Assembly (NCBI GenBank): GCA_018065265.1
Contig: JAGHTP010000010.1
Location: forward strand, 1 to 64,000
Length of the DNA stretch: 64,000 bases
Direction of reading: 5' to 3'
Source of the DNA: Candidatus Cryptobacteroides aphodequi
Lineage (GTDB): Bacteria > Bacteroidota > Bacteroidia > Bacteroidales > UBA932
The translations under genes and the position numbers were made by a program. The notes beneath the pieces are model-generated. The model was not told where the DNA came from and ran no database searches. It worked only from the letters and a program-made list of their open reading frames with translations. Of the stretch, positions 1 through 9,245 are shown piece after piece; position 1 is the first letter of the stretch; the number at the start of each line of letters is the position of its first letter.

Positions 1-300
1 CACCGTTCAATCACTGCTGTAGCATACGAGTCAGCGACGCGTTTTGCCGGTTGGCGTCAGGGGGTCGGGCGCGACGGAACTCACTCGCTACGCTCGTTCG
101 ACCCTCCCATCGTCTCCTGCGTCCCGCTTACGCGGCACAGGTATCCGACGGGCCCCGCCCACTTCCCGTGGCCGTGGGCTGGCCACGTCCGCCGCGTCCC
201 GGCTCCCTGACGCGCAGCCGGCCTTCCGCCCTACGCTCGCCCTTAGTCGCGTCGCTCAAAACGCTCCCCGCGTTCCGGCATCCCGCCACCTCTCGAAAAG
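1..300. other. GC-rich intergenic block, no credible ORF
   Basis: Markedly GC-rich compared with flanks; overlapping low-complexity ORFs (44..403, 51..332, 128..313) look spurious; contains GGGTCG (62-67) / CGACCC (99-104) inverted repeat. Confidence 0.5.
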
Positions 301-429
301 CATCGCATTGCAAAACATATTTTTGCTGGTGATTCCAAAAAAGGGCTCAGGGGTTCCAAAACGAACATTTCTTGAAGGAAGTCAAGATTATTTACTACCT
401 TAGCCCCACGAAAGAAACAACACTATTGT

Positions 430-1287
430 ATGAAAAAATCGATACTGATTCTTGCCTTCCTGCTGTTGTCCCTGGGCCTGTCGGCTCAGAACAGCTCTCT
501 GGAACTGATGGGAGGATTCTCCATCGAGCCGTACACCATAAAAGGTGATGCGGGTTCCGCTTTGGGACCCGCAACCGGCGGAAACGGATATCTCCGTTTC
601 ACATATTTCTTTTCGGAGCATTGGGGCGCCTTTGCCCAAATCGGCTCCGAATCTGTCACCAGCGACGAAAGCTCTTTCTTCGGCGCAATGAACAAGGCTG
701 ATGGCGGAAAATACCGCTACCGTTTCAGCGGATGGTCCGGACTTTCCAACGAACTTGACGTTGTGAGCGTAGGAGCCGCTTACAGATGGGATTGCGGGAG
801 CTTCCGCTTTACACCGAGAGTTGCCATAGGCCTGGGCACCTTTGACGGTTACGACTATGCTTATGAGCGCCAGGCAAGAGAAGGGTCTTCCGGCCCAGAG
901 TGGTTTTTATTCTCGCCCGTCGGAGAGGCTATCTATTACGACTATCTCATCGACAGCAGGATAGATTACTATACCATCCCTACAGTCCTGCTGCTTTCTG
1001 CGGATTTCCAGATTGCCGTCAGGCCGACCTCGAGATTCTATGTCTTTGCTCAGCCGGGTGTAACGTTCGCTCCCACTCCGTTCGATGTCGAGGATACGAA
1101 ATACTCCGCAGCCAAGTCGTTCGAGCCGGCCAACTGGGCGGAAGCCATCGCCTACTCCGGGCGCTCTGACGCCTGGCAGCAGGATCCCGATTCCAAGGTC
1201 ACTTCTGTCGAGAAGGCATTCGCTTCTCCTTTCTTCCACCTCAACTTCGGTATCGGAATCAATTTCGGATACAGGAACAATCAATAA
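430..1287 (+). CDS. Outer-membrane beta-barrel-like protein (porin-like), exported
   Basis: Signal peptide MKKSILILAFLLLSLGLSAQ; alternating aromatic strands, C-terminal FHLNFGIGINFGYRNNQ. Confidence 0.6.
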   Translation: MKKSILILAFLLLSLGLSAQNSSLELMGGFSIEPYTIKGDAGSALGPATGGNGYLRFTYFFSEHWGAFAQIGSESVTSDESSFFGAMNKADGGKYRYRFSGWSGLSNELDVVSVGAAYRWDCGSFRFTPRVAIGLGTFDGYDYAYERQAREGSSGPEWFLFSPVGEAIYYDYLIDSRIDYYTIPTVLLLSADFQIAVRPTSRFYVFAQPGVTFAPTPFDVEDTKYSAAKSFEPANWAEAIAYSGRSDAWQQDPDSKVTSVEKAFASPFFHLNFGIGINFGYRNNQ

Positions 1288-1296
1288 AAGACAGCT

Positions 1297-1764
1297 ATGA
1301 AAAGATATATCAAACTTTTTGTTTGCGCGGCCGCGGCCGTCCTTGCTTTCGCTTCCTGCAGCAGAGATTACGAGGGCTATTACGACAACGCCTATTACGA
1401 AAAGACCAAGAATTTCCTGACTCTCAGGAACTATTCTTCCGATGCTACGGTATGGTACATCCCCGATGTCGATCACGCCGATGTCCTCCCCACCGAACTT
1501 ACGGAATGGCAGAAGATTGCCATCTACTCTGTCGATGCCCATTCGTCCGGGTCGCTCACATTCGACAGTTCGGACAATTACGAGACCCCCGTCGAGACCT
1601 ATGGTGTGGATGACGAACTGGTCATCTACGTCTTCAAGAAAGATGTCTGGAATTCACACAGCTGGTCGGAGTTGGTTGCCGGGCAAATGTGGTGCGGGAA
1701 ATGCACCCTCAGCGTCGAAGATGCGCTCAAATCAAACGGGATCGTCACCTATCCCATGCGCTGA
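1297..1764 (+). CDS. Hypothetical lipoprotein
   Basis: Lipobox-like LAFASC near the N-terminus; 9 nt downstream of previous ORF. Confidence 0.6.
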   Translation: MKRYIKLFVCAAAAVLAFASCSRDYEGYYDNAYYEKTKNFLTLRNYSSDATVWYIPDVDHADVLPTELTEWQKIAIYSVDAHSSGSLTFDSSDNYETPVETYGVDDELVIYVFKKDVWNSHSWSELVAGQMWCGKCTLSVEDALKSNGIVTYPMR

Positions 1765-1793
1765 GACTCAGTGTAAGGGGTAAGTGGGAAGAC

Positions 1794-3050
1794 TCACTTC
1801 CTGCGGAATACCAATTCGACATCGTGAGGGCCGACGGCGACCCGGTCGATACCGTCAAGGTCATATTCGGCAGTTTCTTCGCCAAGATTGAATACAGCAT
1901 AACAGTCTTCGTTTTCAAGCGAAGCATACCAGACGACGATGTCTCCTTCCCTTGAAAGTTGCCTGTTACCGGTCGATTTCTGATTGATTTCAATCAATTT
2001 GCGGTCTGTAATCAAAGAATATGTGAACGGATCTATTTGGGACAGGCTGCAGCCGAGCATAAGCGGGGAGCGGAAGAACGCCCAGAGTGTCATCATCACC
2101 CTCTGCTCGCTTTGAGTGAACCCCGATTGGCGCGGTTCTCCCCTCATCGCCCTCAGAGCCATAAGTCCGATGGGAAGCATATCGGCATCAGCCCAATGAC
2201 CGTTTCCAGTCGAATCCTGCCAGGACGCGCAAAGAGGGAACTGTTTCTTGAGAGACTCCCAATTGTCCCAGAAATCTTCCGATATGCGCCAAAGAGCACA
2301 CACTTTTCTCAAATGGCCGGCTTTCGAAAGAGGGGCGGGGCCGGGAGAAAGGCTGAGCATAATCGGATGACGGCGATGGTATGCTGCTTGGGAAATGGCT
2401 TCAATATCCGATTCGGCATATGACGGGGACAGCAAGTCATCGGCCTTGACATAGTCTATCCCCCACTGTTCATACAAGTCGAAAAGAGACTTATAGTATT
2501 CCCTGGCGCCAGGCTTTGACATATCTATCCCATAGAAGCCGAAATACCAGTCGCAGACATTGACAGTATCTGCGATATCGCGTATTGTATAAGGAGTTCC
2601 CTTAATAGGGCAATCTTGCTCATATGCCTGTATGGGGACTCCCCGCATGATATGGAGACCGAGTTTCAATCCCTTGGAATGGACATAGTCGGAAAGCGCA
2701 CGGAAGCCTGTCCCACCTTCGGCACTCGGGAACTTCTGAGGGTCGACAATCAAACGGCCCCACTTATCGACAAGCTGGTAGGGATGGGACCCCTCATATT
2801 GTTCAAGAGTCACCATTCCGGGCGCATACCAGCCGGCATCCACAACCACATACTGCCATCCATACTCCAACAGATTATCACTCATATAGTCAGCGACATC
2901 TCTGACTTCGTCTTCAGTCACGGACGTCCCATAGGAAATCCAACTGTTCCAACCCATGGGAGGAGTGGCGACCGATGTGTCGCCGGACCGACATCCAGCC
3001 AGGCACAAAACTGCTGCGGTTATGAATATCTGTTTGAAAATTGGCATCAT
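1794..3050 (-). CDS. Alpha-galactosidase-like glycoside hydrolase (GH27-type), lipoprotein
   Basis: PPMGWNSWISYG...VVVDAGWY, GIDYVKADD, RMSEDFW-like RISEDFWDNW; likely start MMPIFKQ (ORF-track start at 3110 is 20 aa upstream). Confidence 0.85.
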   Translation of the reverse strand: MMPIFKQIFITAAVLCLAGCRSGDTSVATPPMGWNSWISYGTSVTEDEVRDVADYMSDNLLEYGWQYVVVDAGWYAPGMVTLEQYEGSHPYQLVDKWGRLIVDPQKFPSAEGGTGFRALSDYVHSKGLKLGLHIMRGVPIQAYEQDCPIKGTPYTIRDIADTVNVCDWYFGFYGIDMSKPGAREYYKSLFDLYEQWGIDYVKADDLLSPSYAESDIEAISQAAYHRRHPIMLSLSPGPAPLSKAGHLRKVCALWRISEDFWDNWESLKKQFPLCASWQDSTGNGHWADADMLPIGLMALRAMRGEPRQSGFTQSEQRVMMTLWAFFRSPLMLGCSLSQIDPFTYSLITDRKLIEINQKSTGNRQLSREGDIVVWYASLENEDCYAVFNLGEETAEYDLDGIDRVAVGPHDVELVFRRK

Positions 3051-3123
3051 TGCTCTGCAATATAACTTTTTGGCAGGACACCCGTGATGGTCTCCTGCCA
3101 AAAAAGACATATTAAATTATCTG

Positions 3124-5013
3124 TTAATAATTCTTTACGCAACGTGCAGGCATCTGTGCGGCATAGTCGCCGGCAGGGTGTGCGGCATTACTTGTTGCGA
3201 AAATCATATCGTTCCACTGGTTGCACTGGAATGTGTATGCATCCCATACTCCATTTGTCATAGAGATGGACCAGATGAGGATTTCATATCCATAGTCGCC
3301 AGGCTTGATAGTCCTGTCAGAATCCCGAGAATAATAATGAGCGGGAACGAAGTAAAGCCCGAGTTCATTGTTATAACTGCATCCTGATGCAAGTTTGGGG
3401 AAATCTCCGGCAAACCTGAAGGCAGAAGCCAGCTGAGGGTAAGAAGTCTTGCTGAAGAAGTCTTCTGAGTATGTGGTTCCAAGTGCGGCAGCGGCCTCCT
3501 GAACGGCATCCGAGAAATCTACATTGTTAGCGACATGCCATCCTTCGGGGCAGATGCCCTGAAGCTGGGTGTCGGCGCCGGGAGCCTCAGCGAACCAGTG
3601 TCCGTCATAGTTGCCGTTGGAAATGCTGGGATATGTATAGAACACACCAGCCCTGCGGCCAAGGAAGCCCTCATTGTACTGTACGGAAGCATATCCACCG
3701 ACGACTGGAATATCAGTGTCGTCTGTAAATTTCACAGCGCGCATATTCTCTGCCATCCAATACTTATCTCCAACTTTGGCAATAGGGTAAATTTCGCCGT
3801 CACGTGAATCGACGAAGCATCCGAATTCAGTTGTGAACTTGACAGACTTGACCTCTGAAGGAGAAATAACGCCATTCTTGTCAGACACCCTGAAATAAAG
3901 GACTGTGCTCTTGAAGTCGCCGTCGAAACCGTGTGCGATCAGGCCTGCCTCACGGTTCGTACAGTTTATCGAAGTGGCAGAGCCCAGTTCCTGCTTGAAT
4001 GAAGCAGCGAAATTTTCCGTATTGGAAATCTCGAGAAGATAGGAAGCGCCTTCAGCACCATTCCAGGAGAGCGCAACTGCAAGGGAGTCGATGCCCTTGG
4101 TGTGGTCGAACACGATATCCGAAGTAGGGAATGAAACGAACTCGATGCCTGGCTTTTCAACTGCAAGCTTGATGCGCTTGAATGTTGAGGCATTTGCGCT
4201 TTCGGCATATACTATCACCATTCCTTCGAGTGCGCCTTCTTCAGCTGTGATAACCACGTCACCTGTTGTACTTGTCTTGGCATCGATGACAGCAGTGAAT
4301 TTTCCTTCGACAGTGCAGTAAACGTCTGCGGATTCCGCACCCTTAACCTCATAGGCTACCCTGACCTCGGTGCCGACCTTGCAGGTCACATCCTGCTCGA
4401 GTGAAAGGCTGAAGCCGCATTCAATAGGAAGAGAGAACGATGAGCCTCCGGCAAGGACGAAAGTCACTTCCGTATCACCGACTGTCACACTTGAGAATAT
4501 GCAGTCACCACCCGAGATACCTGCGTCTGCGAGGAACTCCCAGGTAGCGCCTTCATCATACGAGATGTACCATTTATCATTCTCGATCTTCAGCTTGGGG
4601 GCAGCTGCGGCTGACACGCGGATTTTCTCGTTGTTTCCATCAAGGAGGAATTCACCGTTGACCGTCCAATAGTAGATATCGTCAACGGCTGCAACGCCTA
4701 TGACCGGAGAAGTGCCATCCTTGCCGGGAGCGCCATTCTGTCCGTTCTTGATAGTAATCTTCTCACCGTTGCTGAGAACGATTTCATACCCGTCAGTGAC
4801 AGGGGTGACGTTCTTTACAGCAATGTTCTCCTGAAGAGCGGTGACAAGGGCCTTGAGCTCGGCGATTTCCGAATTCAGCTTCTCAAGAGCCACAACTCTA
4901 GTTTCCAGCTGGTCCAGCCGGTCGTTTATGTTAAGGATGTCATCCTGGTTACAGGACACAAACGAAAAGCTGCTGAATGCAGCAAGTAACAAAATACATG
5001 ATAATTTCTTCAT
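3124..5013 (-). CDS. Lipoprotein with DUF4988/PL29-N-like coiled-coil N-terminus and C-terminal FISUMP domain
   Basis: DRLDQLETRVVALEKLNSEIAELKALV...NGQNGAPGKDG; C-terminal DSRDGEIYPIAKVGDKYWMAENMR...GICPEGWHVAN. Confidence 0.75.
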   Translation of the reverse strand: MKKLSCILLLAAFSSFSFVSCNQDDILNINDRLDQLETRVVALEKLNSEIAELKALVTALQENIAVKNVTPVTDGYEIVLSNGEKITIKNGQNGAPGKDGTSPVIGVAAVDDIYYWTVNGEFLLDGNNEKIRVSAAAAPKLKIENDKWYISYDEGATWEFLADAGISGGDCIFSSVTVGDTEVTFVLAGGSSFSLPIECGFSLSLEQDVTCKVGTEVRVAYEVKGAESADVYCTVEGKFTAVIDAKTSTTGDVVITAEEGALEGMVIVYAESANASTFKRIKLAVEKPGIEFVSFPTSDIVFDHTKGIDSLAVALSWNGAEGASYLLEISNTENFAASFKQELGSATSINCTNREAGLIAHGFDGDFKSTVLYFRVSDKNGVISPSEVKSVKFTTEFGCFVDSRDGEIYPIAKVGDKYWMAENMRAVKFTDDTDIPVVGGYASVQYNEGFLGRRAGVFYTYPSISNGNYDGHWFAEAPGADTQLQGICPEGWHVANNVDFSDAVQEAAAALGTTYSEDFFSKTSYPQLASAFRFAGDFPKLASGCSYNNELGLYFVPAHYYSRDSDRTIKPGDYGYEILIWSISMTNGVWDAYTFQCNQWNDMIFATSNAAHPAGDYAAQMPARCVKNY

Positions 5014-5103
5014 GGTTATTTGAAATAAAAACAATTTTAGCCTTACGTGGTATATGTAAGACGTTAGAAACGTATTTGATACGTAACGGAAAAGAAATAT
5101 CTG

Positions 5104-6012
5104 TTATTTGCCCGAATAGATGTCCACGACGTCAGAGCTTCTTGAAATACGCAGACGGCTGTCCATTTCAAGCAGGGAGATGAAGTCGTCCACGCTCCAG
5201 GCCTCTGCGAGCGTCAGGTAATAACTTATATTTTCGAGTGCTTTGTCACGGATGACGAATGTTATGCCATACACCCTTGACACCTGCTTGAGAATTTCAT
5301 TCAGGGGCACGCCCTTGAAATCGTAACTGCGCTTTGTCCAGCCGCTGAAGTCGTCCTTCACGAAATCTGTTTTAACAACCGTGCCTTTCAACTTGTCGCA
5401 AACGAGGCGTTCTCCGGGAGCCAGGCTGCACACGGCCGGGGCTCCTTTTGAATCAGTATAGGAAAACTCCACCTTGCCTTCATACAGGGCAAGTGACACG
5501 GAAGGATCCGACTGATAAGAACAAAGGTTGAATCTCGTCCCCAGCACTTTGACATCGGCACCGGAAGTCTTTATGACAAAAGGATGCTCAGGGTCTTTCT
5601 TTACATTGAAAAGCGCTTCCCCATCCAGGAACACCGAGCGTTCAGAGCCTGTGAATTCACTTGGATACAACAAACTGCCCCCACCGTTTATGGTAATGGA
5701 GGTCCCGTCCGGGAGTACAAGTTCACTTATCTGGCCTGTACGTGCAGACACCTTCTGCCATTCGACTTCCGGGATTGACGAAGCCTGGCTGTGCAACAGC
5801 AACACCGCACACAGCACGGCCAGGGCCCCGGCACAGGCGCTTGATACGACAGCAAGGGATCGGAATGACCTTGGGCGCACAGACGAGGCCGAGTCACTGA
5901 CAATACGTGATTTCAAACGCTGGAAATCAGAATATATCGAATCCCCGTCCGGTCCATTTCCCGCAGGAATGGATTTCCAAAGTTCATATGCGTATTTTCT
6001 ACCGGATTTCAT
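5104..6012 (-). CDS. FecR family anti-sigma factor
   Basis: SELVLPDGTSITINGGGSLLYPSEF, GEALFNVKKDPEHPFVIKTSGADVKVLGTRFNL, C-terminal STN-like region. Confidence 0.9.
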   Translation of the reverse strand: MKSGRKYAYELWKSIPAGNGPDGDSIYSDFQRLKSRIVSDSASSVRPRSFRSLAVVSSACAGALAVLCAVLLLHSQASSIPEVEWQKVSARTGQISELVLPDGTSITINGGGSLLYPSEFTGSERSVFLDGEALFNVKKDPEHPFVIKTSGADVKVLGTRFNLCSYQSDPSVSLALYEGKVEFSYTDSKGAPAVCSLAPGERLVCDKLKGTVVKTDFVKDDFSGWTKRSYDFKGVPLNEILKQVSRVYGITFVIRDKALENISYYLTLAEAWSVDDFISLLEMDSRLRISRSSDVVDIYSGK

Positions 6013-6054
6013 TTATAGCATAGACGCAAAAAAATGGCCGCTTGCTTAAAACAC

Positions 6055-6582
6055 TCAGGAATAATCATCAACTTTATCCCTTATGCTATGCAGTGCAAGC
6101 TGGATATGTTTTTCAACTGTGCGCTTTGAAAGGCCGAGCATCCTGGCAATTTCCTCATTCGACTTGCCCTGATTGCGGCTGAGGATATATACCTCACGCC
6201 TTTTTTCCGGCATATCTTTCACGACACTTTCAGTAATGGAGCTCAATTCGGAGGCGATAATGCCGGAATCAGCGGATTTCCTGTCTTCCGTGTGAGGCAG
6301 CGATTCGTAATCGATGTCCGATTTGTATTTGCGCAACCTGGATTTATGGCGCATGAAATCGTTCACAGCATTCCGGGACACCCTGAATACATAGGCGTCC
6401 AAAGAAGAGCAGGAAACTATGGTGTCGCGGTGGTTCCACAGTTTGATGAAGACGGTCTGAGCTATTTCATCGGCATCCGAAGGATTGCCGGTAAGAGACA
6501 AAGCGAACCTCTTCACCTTGGAATAATACAAGGCGAAGAGTTCCTCAAAAGAATCGAATATGCTTTGATCGTCTGTTTTCAT
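6055..6582 (-). CDS. ECF RNA polymerase sigma-70 factor
   Basis: FALYYSKVKRFALSLTGNPSDADEIAQTVFIKLW and HTH NQGKSNEEIARMLGLSKRTVEKHIQLAL. Confidence 0.93.
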   Translation of the reverse strand: MKTDDQSIFDSFEELFALYYSKVKRFALSLTGNPSDADEIAQTVFIKLWNHRDTIVSCSSLDAYVFRVSRNAVNDFMRHKSRLRKYKSDIDYESLPHTEDRKSADSGIIASELSSITESVVKDMPEKRREVYILSRNQGKSNEEIARMLGLSKRTVEKHIQLALHSIRDKVDDYS

Positions 6583-6618
6583 CGTTGCATGCAGAACCGC
6601 CGCGAAGTTAGGAAAAGG

Positions 6619-8145
6619 CTACAAATCAAGCAAGGTTTTTTTAAATGCCGTAAGGTCAGCCTCAATATTGGTATAGTTCTCCGGGCCCTTATAAACCTTG
6701 TTCAGAACCGCCTCAGCGGCATCACGGCCTTTACGCTCTCCATACTGTTTCAGGAGCTCGTAGTCCTCTTCGCCGTCGCGCCATCTCTCAAGACGGGCAG
6801 AGACGCAGAATCCTTCGGTCCCGAATGCCTCGCCGGGGAACAGGAGAAGGCCGTCTCCCTTAGGCAGGTCGGCACGCACTCTCAACGGGTCCATTGTCGA
6901 GAACGAGTTCACAACCCAGTACAAGAAGCCAGTGGGCTGTTCTTTCCACGATCTCCACATTACTGCGCGATTTGCCACGCCGGTGCTGTTGAAGGCAAGC
7001 CCAGGGTGGTCTCCCATACAGACATATGTCCACCATTCCTGTCCGTCCTTCAGACTGGCACGACACTGCGCAGAGCGGGCTTCGTTGAGTTGGAGCGAAT
7101 AGACACCCGTACAGAATATGCTTGTGGCACCATCAAGGATGTCCCATATTGCATACAGGTCACCCTCCCTGTCACCATCCTTTGGCCCGCAGTAATAAGT
7201 GGTCAGCACACGTGCCGAGGGTTCAATGGCGTGGATCCTGTCCGCAAGAGTACGAATCTGCCCATATTCCGCCATCTTGGTCGGTTCATCCCAGAGGTAG
7301 AAATACGCCTTGTCAAGAAGGCCTTTCGACTTTGCCGCCGAAAGCATGGCCGTCAGCTGTGCGTCGTCCAGGTTATGGGAAGGAAGTGCGATTGCGGCAA
7401 ACCTCTCATCAGAGAGGAATTCCCAGCAACGGTTGTCATCGGTCTTATAAGGAGATGAAGTGCATTCTACCTTCATGGAACCGGACAGCCAGGTCGACAG
7501 ATAAGGAGAAAGCCTGTAATCCAGAAGCAGTTCCATTGCCTCGCGGCGCTTCTGAACCTGCTGCTCGGAATTCATCCCGTCAAATCTGAAACAGTTCGGG
7601 TTGACTCCGAAGACACACGGGATGGAAGGCGTGCGCGGGATGGTTATGTCTGCAAGCTGGACATCAAGCCTGATTGCATAAGTAGTATCATTCCCGGCAA
7701 AACGCAGTATCTCTTTATATTTCCCCGCCTTGGCTTTTTCTGGGGATTTCACTGTCACCCAAATCTTGGCCAGACCCTTTTCGGGTGTAATCTTGCCATT
7801 ACAGGGGACCAGGACATCGAGCATGCCGTCAAATGTTGCCAGATAACGGCAACTGACATCGAAACCTTCAGCATTGCCGTCACAGGAAATGGTGAGAGGT
7901 TCATTGCTGCCGGTTTTTATTACAAGTTGAAAATGCTCATACTCACCACGAGCCATATTGAGTGATGCAATATGAGAAGGCAGGCAGGAGGCATAATTGT
8001 TCATATCCCCCTCACAAGGCAGAATCCAGGTGTCTGTGGCAGTCTGGGAGAAGTATTCCTGTTCGGACATTTTGCCCGAGCAGGAACACATCAAAATTGC
8101 AGCAGTCAGAATGCTGATAACTAATCGAGTACGCATCTTACGCAA
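6619..8145 (-). CDS. DUF4091 domain glycoside hydrolase-like lipoprotein
   Basis: LYLWDEPT..., GFLYWVVNSFS, DGLLLFPGEAFGTEG...SARLERWRDGEEDYELLKQ; lipobox ILMCSC. Confidence 0.8.
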   Translation of the reverse strand: MRKMRTRLVISILTAAILMCSCSGKMSEQEYFSQTATDTWILPCEGDMNNYASCLPSHIASLNMARGEYEHFQLVIKTGSNEPLTISCDGNAEGFDVSCRYLATFDGMLDVLVPCNGKITPEKGLAKIWVTVKSPEKAKAGKYKEILRFAGNDTTYAIRLDVQLADITIPRTPSIPCVFGVNPNCFRFDGMNSEQQVQKRREAMELLLDYRLSPYLSTWLSGSMKVECTSSPYKTDDNRCWEFLSDERFAAIALPSHNLDDAQLTAMLSAAKSKGLLDKAYFYLWDEPTKMAEYGQIRTLADRIHAIEPSARVLTTYYCGPKDGDREGDLYAIWDILDGATSIFCTGVYSLQLNEARSAQCRASLKDGQEWWTYVCMGDHPGLAFNSTGVANRAVMWRSWKEQPTGFLYWVVNSFSTMDPLRVRADLPKGDGLLLFPGEAFGTEGFCVSARLERWRDGEEDYELLKQYGERKGRDAAEAVLNKVYKGPENYTNIEADLTAFKKTLLDL

Positions 8146-9230
8146 TATCCGCGTCCGCGGTCATAAGGATAAAGTGCAGCGCCGGTACCGGCAAGAGTGA
8201 AACCATAGGTGTAAGCCTGAGTGGGGAAATTCTCTACTGGCGGGGTCCAGGGAATTACGTCTCCATCTTTAGGAACAGTGGACATCCAGAAGTATGCTGT
8301 CTGCATGAATTCCAGGATTGTCTTGTTGTTCTGCCATACATATCCGGTGCCTACGATATTGAGTTTGGATGAGTTGCTGCCAACGGCGCCCGTTCCCCAT
8401 CCTTCTATATCCTTGAAGCAATAGCCGGGTTTGGTAGGTTCAACGCAATTGTTGATTGCGAATTCCCACTCAGCCTTTGTTGAGACATGCCAGCCGACAG
8501 GGCAGATTCCCTGCACCTTCACACCGTCTTCGGCGGATGAGACGTCACGTACAGCCGCCGTCCAGGTATAAAGACCGCCCATCATATCTACATACTTCGC
8601 ATCATCATCCCCCTGAGGCTCGTAGAATATGACATCGAATGCAGTCGAACCTACAACCAGCGGAGTGCCATCTGTGTAGGATGTCGCCCTCATATTGTCA
8701 GCAAGCCATACATGGGTTGTTTCTCCGGTAATGTCGGAGAATTTTGTTACCCGGTAAACGTTACCGTCGCGAGGATCAGTGAACGGGCCGAAGAAACGGG
8801 TGAGAAGCATGCTTCTGATTTCGCTTGTGGCATCTTTGGAATTCTTTATTGCCCAATAGACATTAGCAGTCTTGTAAACTCCTACGCCAAGGCCTTCGAG
8901 TATTCCATCGAGCTGGAGATGTGTAAGTTTGGTGTCGAAAACACCGGCGCCAAGATCGACGGTCTGAGCTTCGGAAAGATCGTCATTCAGGCTGAAGACG
9001 ATTGAATACTCAGCATCTTCCTCATCACACATCCATTCGAAATCAAGGGTCTTGTCCTGTTTCTCGTAATTGAGTTCTATCTCCTCGAGGTCGTCGGGAA
9101 GAATAGCTTCGATGTCAGCTGGGGCCGTGTACTTGTTGCCACCGCCGGAGTTGTCTCCTTCGTTTCCCTTGTTACAGGATACACATACGGCCAGGACAGC
9201 CGTTGTCAGGAAAGCAAAATACTTTTTCAT
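8121..9230 (-). CDS. SusE-like N-terminal region plus FISUMP domain lipoprotein
   Basis: Lipobox AVCVSC; FTDPRDGNVYRVTKF...VWLADNMRATSY...GICPVGWHVSTKAEWEF. Confidence 0.7.
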   Translation of the reverse strand: MKKYFAFLTTAVLAVCVSCNKGNEGDNSGGGNKYTAPADIEAILPDDLEEIELNYEKQDKTLDFEWMCDEEDAEYSIVFSLNDDLSEAQTVDLGAGVFDTKLTHLQLDGILEGLGVGVYKTANVYWAIKNSKDATSEIRSMLLTRFFGPFTDPRDGNVYRVTKFSDITGETTHVWLADNMRATSYTDGTPLVVGSTAFDVIFYEPQGDDDAKYVDMMGGLYTWTAAVRDVSSAEDGVKVQGICPVGWHVSTKAEWEFAINNCVEPTKPGYCFKDIEGWGTGAVGSNSSKLNIVGTGYVWQNNKTILEFMQTAYFWMSTVPKDGDVIPWTPPVENFPTQAYTYGFTLAGTGAALYPYDRGRGYCVRCVLD

Positions 9231-9245
9231 AACTGAGAATATTGG

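Noticed and set aside
44-403. Overlapping ORFs in the GC-rich 5' block
   Set aside because: Low-complexity Arg/Pro/Ser-rich translations in several frames; not credible proteins.
1782-1799. Hairpin AAGTGGG-AAGA-CTCACTT between convergent genes
   Set aside because: Short 7-bp stem with a G:T, overlaps the GH27 stop codon and lacks a T tract; too weak to call a terminator.
6292-7458. 388-aa plus-strand ORF spanning sigma factor and DUF4091 genes
   Set aside because: Crosses two well-supported minus-strand genes; no domain signature.
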